Origin: Minwuia sp048007105
GTDB taxonomy: Bacteria > Pseudomonadota > Alphaproteobacteria > Minwuiales > Minwuiaceae
Length of the DNA: 64,000 nt
Assembly (NCBI RefSeq): GCF_048007105.1
Contig: NZ_CP180352.1
Coordinates: forward strand, 4,402,001-4,466,000
Direction of reading: 5' to 3'
Numbering within the stretch: the first letter of the stretch is position 1; each line of letters starts with the position of its first letter. Positions 15,938-23,950 of this stretch are shown here, piece after piece. Under the pieces are notes generated by a model. The model saw only the letters and a list, made by a program, of their open reading frames with translations, had not been told where the DNA came from and searched no databases. The position numbers were made by a program, and so were the translations under genes.

Positions 15938-16693
15938 ATGAACGACAATCAGCAGAAGGCCGCCTGGGTCACCGGGGCGGGCACGGGCATCGGTCAGGCC
16001 GGCGCCGTCGCGCTGGCCGCGGCAGGCTATGCCGTCATCGCCAGCGGACGCCGCATGGAACCGCTGCAGGACACCGCGGCAAAGATCGAAGCAACGGGCG
16101 GCAGTTGCGTCATCGAACAACTCGACGTTTCCGATCCGGACGCCTGCGCGGCAGTCGCCGCCCGCATCAGGGACAAGCTCGGCCGGGTCGACGTGCTGGT
16201 CAACAATGCGGGCCTGAACGTGAAGGACCGGCACACCGACGTGCTCAGCGTCGCCGACTGGCGCAAGGTCATCGACGTGGACGTGAACGGCGTCTTTCAG
16301 TGTCTGCATCCGGTCCTGCCGATGATGCGCGCGCAGGGCGGCGGGCTGATCATCAACGTCTCTTCCTGGGCCGGCCGCTGGCCCGCCTATCTCGCCGGCG
16401 CGGCGTACAACGCCGCCAAGCACGCGGTCAGCGCCATGAACGAACTGATCAACATGGAGGAAGGCTCCAACGGCATCCGCTGCACCGCGCTCTGCCCCGG
16501 CGAGGTCTACACGCCGATCATGGATGCCCTGCCGGTGCCGCCGCCGATGGAGGAGAAGGAGAAGATGGTGCAGATGGACGACATGGGCGAGGTGATCGCC
16601 TGGCTGGCCGCTCTTCCGGCCCATGTCTGCATCAACGAGCTGGTGATCAGCCCGACCCACAACCGCATCTACGCGGCGCAGAAGATCAAGTAG
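15938..16693 (+). CDS. SDR family NAD(P)-dependent oxidoreductase
   Basis: A classical short-chain dehydrogenase of 251 residues. Cofactor loop TGAGTGIGQAG is near residue 12-22, VNNAGLN near 89-95, catalytic Ser in NVSSWAGRWPAY, and Tyr/Lys in AAYNAAKHAV. The ATG follows AGGGAGGATCGC. The C-terminal LVISPTHNRIYAAQKIK differs from the common GG-containing end. Substrate unknown. It stands alone, about 105 bp before a secreted protein gene. Confidence 0.86.
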   Translation: MNDNQQKAAWVTGAGTGIGQAGAVALAAAGYAVIASGRRMEPLQDTAAKIEATGGSCVIEQLDVSDPDACAAVAARIRDKLGRVDVLVNNAGLNVKDRHTDVLSVADWRKVIDVDVNGVFQCLHPVLPMMRAQGGGLIINVSSWAGRWPAYLAGAAYNAAKHAVSAMNELINMEEGSNGIRCTALCPGEVYTPIMDALPVPPPMEEKEKMVQMDDMGEVIAWLAALPAHVCINELVISPTHNRIYAAQKIK

Positions 16694-16797
16694 AAAGCCT
16701 CAATCTTTCAACAAGTTGGCGGCCCGCACCTTGCAAAAGGGGCGGGTGCGCCACCATATCCCGGACATCGTCATCGTAACCAAGAAGGAACAAGAGG

Positions 16798-17266
16798 ATG
16801 ATGAACCGGAAGACCACGTTTGCCGCCGGCGCGATCGCCGCCGCCCTGCTCATGCCCCTCTCCGCCTCCGCGGAGAGTCATGGCGCGAAGATGGATGGCG
16901 AGATGACCTTCTCGGAAAAGGTCGAGAAGTCGTGGGAAGAGTTCAAGGACTTCTCCATCGAGCAGAAGGACGCCGCCGTAGAGGCCGGCGAGGACCTGAT
17001 CGCCACCATCGACCGGAAGATCGACGAGCTTGGCGCCGAGGCCGAGGAACAGGCCGACGAGGCCAGGGCCGCGACCGAGGACGAGCGGGCCCGGCTGAAG
17101 GAACTGCGCGACACCATCGCCGAGCGCCTCGAGGACGCTGGCGAGGCCACCGCCTCGACCTGGGACAGCTTCAAGGACGCCGTCGGCGACGCCGTCGATT
17201 TCGGTCCGCGAGACCTTCGACGAGGACGAGAAGAAGGAGATCAAGCCGGACGCCACCTCGACCTGA
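16798..17266 (+). CDS. Small secreted coiled-coil protein with an apparent frameshift near the 3' end
   Basis: Unknown function. A signal peptide (MMNRKTTFAAGAIAAALLMP ... ASA) precedes a ~115-residue charged helical region rich in Glu/Ala/Lys, e.g. ATIDRKIDELGAEAEEQADE. As written, the frame leaves DAVDFGPRD into Arg-rich sequence and would run 217 bp into dnaB. Removing one G at 17203/17204 instead gives VRETFDEDEKKEIKPDATST and a stop at 17264-17266, with the same acidic style. I therefore end the gene at 17266. It is either a true frameshift or a base-call error. Start may be the first or second of two adjacent ATGs. Confidence 0.62.
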
Positions 17267-17290
17267 TCCGGCCGATCTATCCCCCTGTTT

Positions 17291-17299
17291 TTCCACAGG
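17291..17299 (+). promoter_or_regulatory. DnaA-box-like site upstream of dnaB
   Basis: TTTTCCACA fits the relaxed DnaA consensus TTWTNCACA. A related CTTTCCACA follows at 17318-17326, inside the loop of the hairpin next to it. They lie 59-94 bp before the dnaB start. Binding is not shown. Confidence 0.35.
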
Positions 17300-17305
17300 T
17301 GAATA

Positions 17306-17340
17306 ACATGGCCCCCGCTTTCCACAGGCGGGGGCCATGT
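17306..17340. repeat. Perfect 13-bp inverted repeat before dnaB
   Basis: ACATGGCCCCCGC (17306-17318) and GCGGGGGCCATGT (17328-17340) pair perfectly around a 9-nt loop, TTTCCACAG. It is 40 nt after the stop of the upstream gene and 45 bp before dnaB. There is no T run on either strand, so it may be a rho-assisted terminator, a leader hairpin of dnaB, or a protein site. Confidence 0.7.
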
Positions 17341-17384
17341 GCTTGCGGTGGGGCCGCCGAGCCGGTTCATGGTAGGGTCATCGC

Positions 17385-18899
17385 ATGTCCGACAACATCG
17401 CACCTTTCCCCGGCGAAGCGCCGACCGGCGACGAGTCCGCCGAAGACGCGCCCAAGGTCCTGCCGCACAATCTGGAGGCCGAGCAACAGTTGCTCGGCGC
17501 GCTGCTCTACAACAATGACGCGGCGGCCCGGGTGCTGGATTTTCTCAGACCGGAGCACTTCTTCCAGCCGCTCCACGGCCGCATCTACGAGGCCATCCTG
17601 ACCCTGATCGAACGCGGCGAACTGGCCAATCCGGTGACGCTGAAGATGCGCTTCGAACAGGACGAGGCAATGACCGAGATGGGCGGCGCCGGCTATCTGA
17701 TCGATCTGACCGCTCGCGCGGTGACCATCATCCGGGCCGAGGAATACGCCCGCATCCTCTACGATCTCTTCCTCCGCCGGCAGATCATCCTGCTCAGCGA
17801 GGAGATGGCCGACCGCAGCCGCACCGCGGACCTGGACGACACCGCGACGACGCAGATCGAGGACGCCGAGTCCCGCCTCTATTCGCTCGCCGAGGCCGGC
17901 GAGGCCAAGAACGATCTCAAATCCTTCCGCATCGCCATCGGCGAGAGCCTCGACCGCATCGAGGCGGCCTACAAGCGCGAGGGCCAGCTGGTCGGCGTCA
18001 CCACCGGGCTGCGCGATCTGGACCAGCGTCTCGGCGGCATGCACCGCACCGATCTGGTGATCCTCGCGGGCCGCCCGGGCATGGGCAAGTCGTCGCTCGC
18101 CATGACCATCGCGCTGAACGCCTCCCGCGCCTACCGGCCCATCTACAACGACGCCGGCGATATCGTCGACGCCGAGGGCGCCGTCGTCGGGGTCTTCAGC
18201 CTGGAAATGAGCCGCGAACAGCTGGCCACCCGTATCGTCTCGGAGCAGACGCGGATCAGTTCCAACGATCTGCGCACCGGCCGGATCGACAAGAACGCCT
18301 TCATGAACCAGGTCGTCCCCGCCACGCAGGAACTGACCGAACTGCCGCTCTACATCGACGACACGCCGGCCATCTCCATCGCCCAGCTCCGCTCCCGCGC
18401 ACGGCGGCTGAAGCGCCAGCACGGCCTCGGCATGATCATCATCGACTACATCCAGCTGATGCGCCCCTCGGGACAGAAGCGGGTCGAGAACCGGGTGCAG
18501 GAAATCACCGAGATCACCCAGGGCCTGAAGGCCGTGGCCAAGGAGCTGAACGTGCCGGTGCTGGCGCTCTCCCAGCTCTCCCGTCAGGTCGAGCAGCGCG
18601 ACGACAAGCGCCCGCAGCTCTCCGACCTCAGAGAGTCAGGTTCGATCGAGCAGGACGCGGACGTGGTGATGTTCGTCTACCGCGAGGCCTACTACGCCCA
18701 GAAGGACAAGCCGGACGAGGAGAACTTCGCCGAGGTCGAGAAGTGGCAGGAGAAGATGGCGCAGATCTACAACCGCGCCGAGGTCATCATCGGCAAGCAG
18801 CGCCATGGCCCGACGGGTACGGTGGAGGTCTTCTTCGAGCCGGAATTCACCATCTTCCGCGATCTGGACACCCACCACAGCCCCGCGGACATCCACTAG
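17385..18899 (+). CDS. dnaB: Replicative DNA helicase DnaB
   Basis: The hexameric 5'-3' helicase of the replication fork. The 504 residues comprise an N-terminal DnaB domain (about 25-125), a linker helix, and the RecA-like ATPase. Walker A is GRPGMGKSS with Lys235. The catalytic glutamate is in GVFSLEMS. Walker B is GMIIIDYIQLM near residue 350. SQLSRQVEQRDDKRPQLSDLR follows with the arginine finger region. The ~20-residue insert between Walker A and FSLEMS (AYRPIYNDAGDIVDAEGAVV) is usual for alphaproteobacterial DnaB. It is monocistronic, preceded by the hairpin and DnaA-box-like sites. Confidence 0.96.
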   Translation: MSDNIAPFPGEAPTGDESAEDAPKVLPHNLEAEQQLLGALLYNNDAAARVLDFLRPEHFFQPLHGRIYEAILTLIERGELANPVTLKMRFEQDEAMTEMGGAGYLIDLTARAVTIIRAEEYARILYDLFLRRQIILLSEEMADRSRTADLDDTATTQIEDAESRLYSLAEAGEAKNDLKSFRIAIGESLDRIEAAYKREGQLVGVTTGLRDLDQRLGGMHRTDLVILAGRPGMGKSSLAMTIALNASRAYRPIYNDAGDIVDAEGAVVGVFSLEMSREQLATRIVSEQTRISSNDLRTGRIDKNAFMNQVVPATQELTELPLYIDDTPAISIAQLRSRARRLKRQHGLGMIIIDYIQLMRPSGQKRVENRVQEITEITQGLKAVAKELNVPVLALSQLSRQVEQRDDKRPQLSDLRESGSIEQDADVVMFVYREAYYAQKDKPDEENFAEVEKWQEKMAQIYNRAEVIIGKQRHGPTGTVEVFFEPEFTIFRDLDTHHSPADIH

Positions 18900-18908
18900 A
18901 TCACAGGG

Positions 18909-19319
18909 TCAGGGCTCGACCGGCAGGTCCTCTTCGCCGCCGAAGCCGTGCATGCGGTTGGCCCATTGCAGCCCGACGACGGCGCCCTTCAGGCGCGGCA
19001 GCAGCCAGAGCGACAGCACGATGACCAGCGGGATCCAGAGCATCCAGTGCACCCAGGTCGGCGGTGCGTAGGCCTGCTCGGTCATCAACACGAAGGGTAT
19101 GATCAGGTGACCGACGATGAAGATCGTCAGGTAGGGCGGCATGTCGTCCGCACGGTGATGATGCATCGCCTCGCCACAGGCCGGGCAATGATCGTTCACC
19201 TTCACATAGCTGTGGAGCAAGCGGCCTTCGCCGCAGCTGGGACAGCGGCGGCTGAGCCCGCGCACCAGCGACTGCAGGATCGAGCGCGGTTCCTGATCGG
19301 CGAAATCATGTGTTCCCAT
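18909..19319 (-). CDS. DUF983 family membrane protein
   Basis: Function unknown. The 136 residues start with a zinc-ribbon-like part: LSRRCPSCGEGRLLHSY and CPACGEAMHHHRADDMPPY, giving two CxxC pairs. Two hydrophobic helices follow (LTIFIVGHLIIPFVLM and WMLWIPLVIVLSLWLLP). This order (CPxCGxG, CPxCG, DDxPPY, two helices) defines DUF983. Such genes are often near cytochrome oxidase genes elsewhere; here it is between dnaB and gcrA, so that link gives no help. It is convergent with dnaB (9 bp apart). Confidence 0.85.
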   Translation of the reverse strand: MGTHDFADQEPRSILQSLVRGLSRRCPSCGEGRLLHSYVKVNDHCPACGEAMHHHRADDMPPYLTIFIVGHLIIPFVLMTEQAYAPPTWVHWMLWIPLVIVLSLWLLPRLKGAVVGLQWANRMHGFGGEEDLPVEP

Positions 19320-19374
19320 GCGCGGGAAAATGGCGCGGTGGGCCCGGCCGGCCCATGTGGCCGGCGGTCGCAGC

Positions 19375-19406
19375 GCCGGCGCCGGAGGTGAAACCCCGGC
19401 GCCGGC
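19375..19406. terminator. GC-rich hairpin after gcrA
   Basis: GCCGGCGCCGG (19375-19385) pairs with CCGGCGCCGGC (19396-19406), an 11-bp perfect stem with a 10-nt loop. It lies just past the gcrA stop on the minus strand. No T run follows, so termination is only likely, not certain. Confidence 0.5.
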
Positions 19407-19415
19407 AGCAACAGG

Positions 19416-19841
19416 TCAGGCCGCGGCGACGCGCTGACGGTAGGCGACCCGGCAGTGATAGGCGCAGTAGGGCTTGCCGGTCTCGGTCTCGTGGTCGCAG
19501 AAATGGAAATCGTCCTCGCCCGGATGGCCGATCGGGAATTGGCAGCGGCGGTGCTGCGGCAGCGCGCCCGGCGGCGGCGGCGGCGCGAGCGGCTCGGGCG
19601 GCAACTCGTCCCGGACTTCGGGCCTGGGCTGGATCGGACGGTTCAGCGTCCGGTTCCGCGCCGGTTTCGGCTTGGGCGCGCGCGGTCGGCCGGGCTTCGA
19701 CAGCCCCAGCCGGTTGGCCTTGCCGATGACGGCGTTGCGCGTGACATCGCCCAGCTCGTCGGCGATCTGAGCCGCCGTCATGCCAGTGCCCCAAAGCTCC
19801 TTCAAGCGCGACACCCGTTCGTCTGTCCAACCTGCCGACAT
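19416..19841 (-). CDS. gcrA: Cell cycle regulator GcrA
   Basis: GcrA is an alphaproteobacterial sigma70-associated regulator that reads CcrM methylation at GANTC sites. The 141-residue protein starts MSAGWTDERVSRLKELWGTG at 19841, behind a GGAGGG site; longer upstream starts are in the non-coding leader. The DNA-binding part continues MTAAQIADELG and RNAVIGKANRLGL. A proline-rich linker separates it from the C-terminal sigma-contact domain (CQFPIGHPGEDDFHFCDHET, then KPYCAYHCRVAY). All family features are present. Confidence 0.95.
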   Translation of the reverse strand: MSAGWTDERVSRLKELWGTGMTAAQIADELGDVTRNAVIGKANRLGLSKPGRPRAPKPKPARNRTLNRPIQPRPEVRDELPPEPLAPPPPPGALPQHRRCQFPIGHPGEDDFHFCDHETETGKPYCAYHCRVAYRQRVAAA

Positions 19842-19918
19842 CACTCCCTCCATCCACATTTCGTGATAGGCATTTGCAGCACCCACAAGATACGGGAAGG
19901 GGCAGGTCGGGCCAACGC

Positions 19919-19997
19919 GATTCTGGCCAGAAGACACAATATCTTGTGGATAACGAATCAGAGATGCATACGGGATGTAGACTGTCCCTTTCGAATC
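19919..19997 (-). promoter_or_regulatory. gcrA promoter region: perfect DnaA box with three GANTC sites
   Basis: TTATCCACA on the minus strand (19945-19953) is a perfect DnaA box, 104 bp upstream of the gcrA start. GANTC sites for CcrM lie at 19919-19923 (GATTC), 19955-19959 (GAATC, one base from the DnaA box) and 19993-19997 (GAATC). In Caulobacter, gcrA is activated by DnaA, and GANTC methylation governs many cell-cycle promoters, so the combination is functionally sensible. The divergent GST gene shares the region. Confidence 0.68.
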
Positions 19998-20034
19998 AAC
20001 GCGGTATCTTCCGGACTTTCGCAGGGGACACGGC

Positions 20035-20682
20035 ATGAAACTCGTCATCGGGAACCGGATCTACTCGTCATGGTCGCTGCGCGGCTGGCTGCTGGCGCGG
20101 CAGAGCGGTCTGCCGCTCGAGATCGAGGTCTTACCACTGCGCCAGCCCGACACCTCCGCGCGGATCCGCGCCCATTCGCCGGCCGGCAAGGTGCCGCTGC
20201 TGATCGATGACGGCCTGCTGGTCTGGGACAGCCTGGCAATGGCCGAATATCTGGCCGAGCGGGCGCCAGGCGCGGGGATCTGGCCGTCAGGCTTTGCGGC
20301 GCGGTCCGTGGCGCGCTCCGTCTCGGCGGAGATGCACAGCGGCTTCCAGGCGCTGCGCGGGGCCTGGCCGATGAACCTGAAGCGCATGGGACAGGCCCTG
20401 CCGCCGGACGATGCGACTTCGGCCGATATCGCCCGGATCGACGCGATCTGGCGCGACTGCCGGGACCGCTTCGGCGCCGGCGGCAATTTCCTGTTCGGGG
20501 CCTGGAGCGCGGCCGACGCCATGTACGCGCCGGTCGTCAGCCGCTTCCTGTCATATCGAGACGGCATGCCCGACGACATCCGCGCCTATTGCGGCGCGGT
20601 GTGGGACCACAGCTACATGCAGGAGTGGCGGCAGGACGCCGCCGCCGAAACCTGGGCGATCGCCGAGATCGACGGTCTCTAG
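20035..20682 (+). CDS. Glutathione S-transferase family protein
   Basis: The 215 residues begin with the thioredoxin-fold half: KLVIGNRIYSSWSLRGWLLA, with the Ser-Ser-Trp segment where the catalytic serine of zeta/beta-like GSTs sits. AGKVPLLIDDGLLVWDSLAM is the glutathione-binding cis-Pro and ES-type loop (here DS). The helical C-terminal half includes FLFGAWSAADAMYAPVVSRF. It may conjugate or isomerise small electrophiles; the substrate is unknown. AGGGGAC precedes the ATG. Its stop shares CTAG with the convergent aldolase stop. Confidence 0.87.
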   Translation: MKLVIGNRIYSSWSLRGWLLARQSGLPLEIEVLPLRQPDTSARIRAHSPAGKVPLLIDDGLLVWDSLAMAEYLAERAPGAGIWPSGFAARSVARSVSAEMHSGFQALRGAWPMNLKRMGQALPPDDATSADIARIDAIWRDCRDRFGAGGNFLFGAWSAADAMYAPVVSRFLSYRDGMPDDIRAYCGAVWDHSYMQEWRQDAAAETWAIAEIDGL

Positions 20683-21698
20683 GCCGCCTTCTCCATCTCG
20701 GCGGCCCATTCGCCGCGGGCCGCGGCCCAGTTCATGCGGGCGCGGTGCAGATAGGCGCGCTGGCCGGCAGCCACGTTCTCCGTCTTGCCCGACCAGGCCT
20801 TCAGCGCCGACTGCTGCAGGGCACGGCCGTAGGAGAAGCTGAGCTTCCAGGGCAGCGGGCCCATCCGGTTCATGGCGTCCAGATGCTCGGTCGCCTCTTC
20901 CTCGGACTGGCCGCCGGAGAGGAACACGATGCCCGGCACCGCCGAGGGGACGCAGCGCTTCAGCGTCGCCAACGTGGCGGCCGCCACATCCTGAACGCCC
21001 GCCCGGCTGGACGCGTCCTGACCGGAGATGACCATGTTCGGCTTCAGCAGGATGCCTTCCAGCTCGACCCGCTGCCTGTAGAGGGCGTTGAAGACCGCAT
21101 CCAGCGTGTCCTCGGTGACCTCCTGGCAGCGCGCCAGATCGTGATCGCCATCCATCAGCACCTCGGGCTCGACGATCGGGACGATGCCGGCCTCCTGGCT
21201 CAGCGCCGCGTAACGGGCCAGCGCATGGGCGTTGGCGTCGATGCAGTAGTCGCTCGGGATGTCCGCGCCGATCTTGATCACCGCCCGCCACTTGGCGAAG
21301 TCGGCGCCCAGGCCACGATACTCGGCGAAGCGCTCGCGCAGCCCGTCCAGCCCTTCGGTGACGGTCTCCTCCGGCGCGCCGGCCAGCGGCTTGGCGCCCT
21401 GATCGACCTTGATGCCCGGAACGACGTCTTCGGCGCGGAGCAGCTCGACCAGCGGTGTGCCGTCGGCCGCCGACTGGCGCAGCGTCTCGTCGAACAGGAT
21501 GACCCCGCCGGTGTACTTGCCGTGGCCCGCGGCGCGGAACAGCATCTCGCGGTAGTCGCGGCGGTTTTCCTCGGTGTTGTCGACCCCGATCTGGTCGAAG
21601 CGCTTCTTGATGGTGCCGGTGGATTCGTCGGCGGCCAGAACGCCGCGCCCGTCGGCAACGATCTTCTCGGCAATGGCTTTCAGGTCACGGTCGCTCAT
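20679..21698 (-). CDS. fba: Class I fructose-bisphosphate aldolase
   Basis: Cleaves or forms fructose 1,6-bisphosphate through a lysine Schiff base, without metal. The 339 residues are vertebrate-type class I: ADGRGVLAADESTGTIKKRF near the start, GVILFDETLRQ, IVPIVEPEVL, EGILLKPNMV with the Schiff-base lysine, and VFLSGGQSEEEAT. The usual C-terminal tyrosine is not seen; the protein ends AAEMEKAA. It is the last gene of the tkt-gap-pgk-fba operon, 22 bp after pgk. Confidence 0.94.
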   Translation of the reverse strand: MSDRDLKAIAEKIVADGRGVLAADESTGTIKKRFDQIGVDNTEENRRDYREMLFRAAGHGKYTGGVILFDETLRQSAADGTPLVELLRAEDVVPGIKVDQGAKPLAGAPEETVTEGLDGLRERFAEYRGLGADFAKWRAVIKIGADIPSDYCIDANAHALARYAALSQEAGIVPIVEPEVLMDGDHDLARCQEVTEDTLDAVFNALYRQRVELEGILLKPNMVISGQDASSRAGVQDVAAATLATLKRCVPSAVPGIVFLSGGQSEEEATEHLDAMNRMGPLPWKLSFSYGRALQQSALKAWSGKTENVAAGQRAYLHRARMNWAAARGEWAAEMEKAA

Positions 21699-21720
21699 CT
21701 GTCAGTCTCTCCGCTGATAC

Positions 21721-22914
21721 TCAGTCCTGCAGGGCCGCAACGCCCGGCAGCGTCTTGCCCTCGATCCACTCAAGAAACGCGCCGCCGGCCGTCGAGACGT
21801 AGGAAAACCCGTCCGTGACACCGGCGTGGTTCAGCGCCCTGCCCGTGTCTCCGCCACCGGCGACGGACAGCAGTGTACCCTTTTTCGTCAACTCTGCGGC
21901 GGCCCTGGCGATCTCCACGGTCGCCTTGTCGAACGGCGGGACCTCGAAGGCGCCCATGGGCCCGTTCCACATCAGCGTCCGGCATTCGCCGAGCCGCGCG
22001 ATGACTTCGGCGATGCTGCGGCGGCCGACGTCCAGGATCATCCGGTCCTCGGGCATGGAATCGATGTCGACGGTCTCCGTTTCGACGTCGGCTTCCAGCG
22101 CAGACGCGACGACCGCATCAACCGGCAGCACGATCTCGCAACCGTTCGACTTTGCAGTGGTCATGATGCGTTGTGCAGTGGCCACCAGATCGGGTTCGGC
22201 CAGCGACTTGCCGATCTGCTTGCCCATGGCCAGCAGGAAGGTGTTCGCCATCGCGCCGCCGATGATCAGCATGTCGACCTTGCCGGTCAGATTGTCGAGA
22301 ACGTCCAGCTTGGTCGACACCTTTGCGCCGCCGACCAGCGCCGCGGCAGGCCGCTCCGGGTTGCTCAGCGCCCGCTCCAGCGCCTCGAGTTCCGCTTGCA
22401 TGCAGCGTCCGGCAACAGCTTCCAGATGCTTCGACAGCCCTTCGGTCGACACATGGGCACGGTGGGAGCAGGAGAAGGCATCGTTGACGAACAGGTCGCC
22501 CAGCGCTGCCATCTCCTTCGCCAGCTTCGGGTCGTTCTTCTCCTCGCCGGCATGAAAACGGGTGTTCTCCAGCAGCAGGATGTCGCCATTGCCCAGCTTG
22601 GCGGCTTCCTTTTCGGCCGCATCGCCGACACAGTCACTGGCGAACGCGACCGGCCGTCCGACCACCTTCTGAACCGCTCGGGCCACCGGCTTCAGGGACA
22701 TCTCCGGATTGCGCTCGCCCTTGGGACGTCCGAGATGGGCGAGCAGGATCACCCGCGCGCCCTTGTCGGAAAGCTCCAGAATGGTCGGCGCCACCCGTTC
22801 GATCCGGATCAGGTCGGCAGCTTCGCCATCCTGGATCGGCACGTTCAGATCGACGCGGACAAGCACCCGCAGTCCGGCGACGGCGACGTCGTCGAGAGTT
22901 CGAAAACCGCTCAT
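21721..22914 (-). CDS. pgk: Phosphoglycerate kinase
   Basis: Interconverts 1,3-bisphosphoglycerate and 3-phosphoglycerate with ADP/ATP. In 397 residues: VLVRVDLNVPIQDG near the start, AHLGRPKG, LLENTRFHAGE, NDAFSCSHRAHVST, and the nucleotide-binding VAGGGDTGRALNHAG near the end, with FSYVSTAGGAFLEW. Family-typical length. It lies 16 bp after gap and 22 bp before fba on the minus strand. Confidence 0.96.
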   Translation of the reverse strand: MSGFRTLDDVAVAGLRVLVRVDLNVPIQDGEAADLIRIERVAPTILELSDKGARVILLAHLGRPKGERNPEMSLKPVARAVQKVVGRPVAFASDCVGDAAEKEAAKLGNGDILLLENTRFHAGEEKNDPKLAKEMAALGDLFVNDAFSCSHRAHVSTEGLSKHLEAVAGRCMQAELEALERALSNPERPAAALVGGAKVSTKLDVLDNLTGKVDMLIIGGAMANTFLLAMGKQIGKSLAEPDLVATAQRIMTTAKSNGCEIVLPVDAVVASALEADVETETVDIDSMPEDRMILDVGRRSIAEVIARLGECRTLMWNGPMGAFEVPPFDKATVEIARAAAELTKKGTLLSVAGGGDTGRALNHAGVTDGFSYVSTAGGAFLEWIEGKTLPGVAALQD

Positions 22915-22930
22915 AGGCCTCAGTCCCGGA

Positions 22931-23938
22931 TCAGAGCAGCTTGCCCATGGCCAGGGCGGTGTCGCTCATCCGGTTGGAGAAGCCCCACTCGTTGTCGTAC
23001 CAGCTCAGCACGCGCACGAAGTTGCCGTCGATGACCTGGGTCTGGGTCAGGTCAAAGGTCGAGCTGGCCGGATTGTGGTTGAAGTCGATCGAGACCAGCG
23101 GCTCGTCATTCACCTCCAGCACGCCCGCCAGACGGCCGGCTGCGGCTTCCTTCATCGCCTCGTTGATCTCCTCGACGGTGGTCGGACGCGACGAGGTGAA
23201 CTTCAGGTCGATCAGCGACACATTGTTGGTCGGCACGCGGATCGCGGTGCCGTCCAGCTTGCCCGCCAGCTCCGGCAGCACCAGGCCGACGGCCTTCGCC
23301 GCGCCGGTCGAGGTCGGGATCAGCGAGGACGCGGCGGCACGGGCACGGCGCAGGTCGCTGTGCAGCGTGTCCACGGTCCGCTGGTCGCCGGTATAGGCGT
23401 GGATGGTGGACATGAAGCCCTTCTCCAGCCCAACCGTATCGTTCAGCACCTGTGCGACCGGCGCCAGGCAGTTGGTGGTGCAGGAGGCGTTGGAGACGAC
23501 CGTGTGATCGGCGGTCAGCTTGTCATGGTTGACGCCGTAGACGACGGTCAGGTCGGCGCCGGAGGCGGGCGCGGAGACCAGAACGCGCTTCGCGCCGGCG
23601 TCCAGATGCATGGCCGCCTTGTCGCGGGCCGTGAAGATGCCGGTGCATTCGAAGGCGATATCGACGCCCATCTCGCCCCAGGGCAGCTTGGCAGGGTCGC
23701 GCTCGGCGAGGACGCGGATTTCGCCCTTGCCGTAGTCCATGCCGGTGTCCGTGGCCTTCACCTTGTGCGGGAAACGGCCATGGACCGTGTCGTACTGCAA
23801 CAGATGGGCGTTCGCCTCGATCGAGCCGAGATCGTTGATCGCCACGACTTCGATATCGTCGCGGTCGGCTTCCGCCATGGCCCGCAGCACCAGACGGCCG
23901 ATCCGGCCAAATCCGTTGATAGCGACACGTAGAGTCAT
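22931..23938 (-). CDS. gap: Glyceraldehyde-3-phosphate dehydrogenase, type I
   Basis: Oxidises glyceraldehyde 3-phosphate with phosphate and NAD(P). The 335 residues have the Rossmann start VAINGFGRIGRLVLRA, the catalytic cysteine in SNASCTTNCLAPV, and HAYTGDQRTVD. The end shows SWYDNEWGFSNRMSDT. A GGAAGGAAG ribosome site precedes ATG at 23938, 12 bp after the tkt stop. The operon with tkt, pgk and fba is a common alphaproteobacterial arrangement used for glycolysis, gluconeogenesis or a Calvin cycle; no RuBisCO is in the window. Confidence 0.96.
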   Translation of the reverse strand: MTLRVAINGFGRIGRLVLRAMAEADRDDIEVVAINDLGSIEANAHLLQYDTVHGRFPHKVKATDTGMDYGKGEIRVLAERDPAKLPWGEMGVDIAFECTGIFTARDKAAMHLDAGAKRVLVSAPASGADLTVVYGVNHDKLTADHTVVSNASCTTNCLAPVAQVLNDTVGLEKGFMSTIHAYTGDQRTVDTLHSDLRRARAAASSLIPTSTGAAKAVGLVLPELAGKLDGTAIRVPTNNVSLIDLKFTSSRPTTVEEINEAMKEAAAGRLAGVLEVNDEPLVSIDFNHNPASSTFDLTQTQVIDGNFVRVLSWYDNEWGFSNRMSDTALAMGKLL

Positions 23939-23950
23939 GCTTCCTTCCTT

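Noticed and set aside
17264..17601. Extension of the secreted coiled-coil protein into dnaB
   Set aside because: It would overlap dnaB by 217 bp with an unrelated composition; a single-base frameshift explains the frame better.
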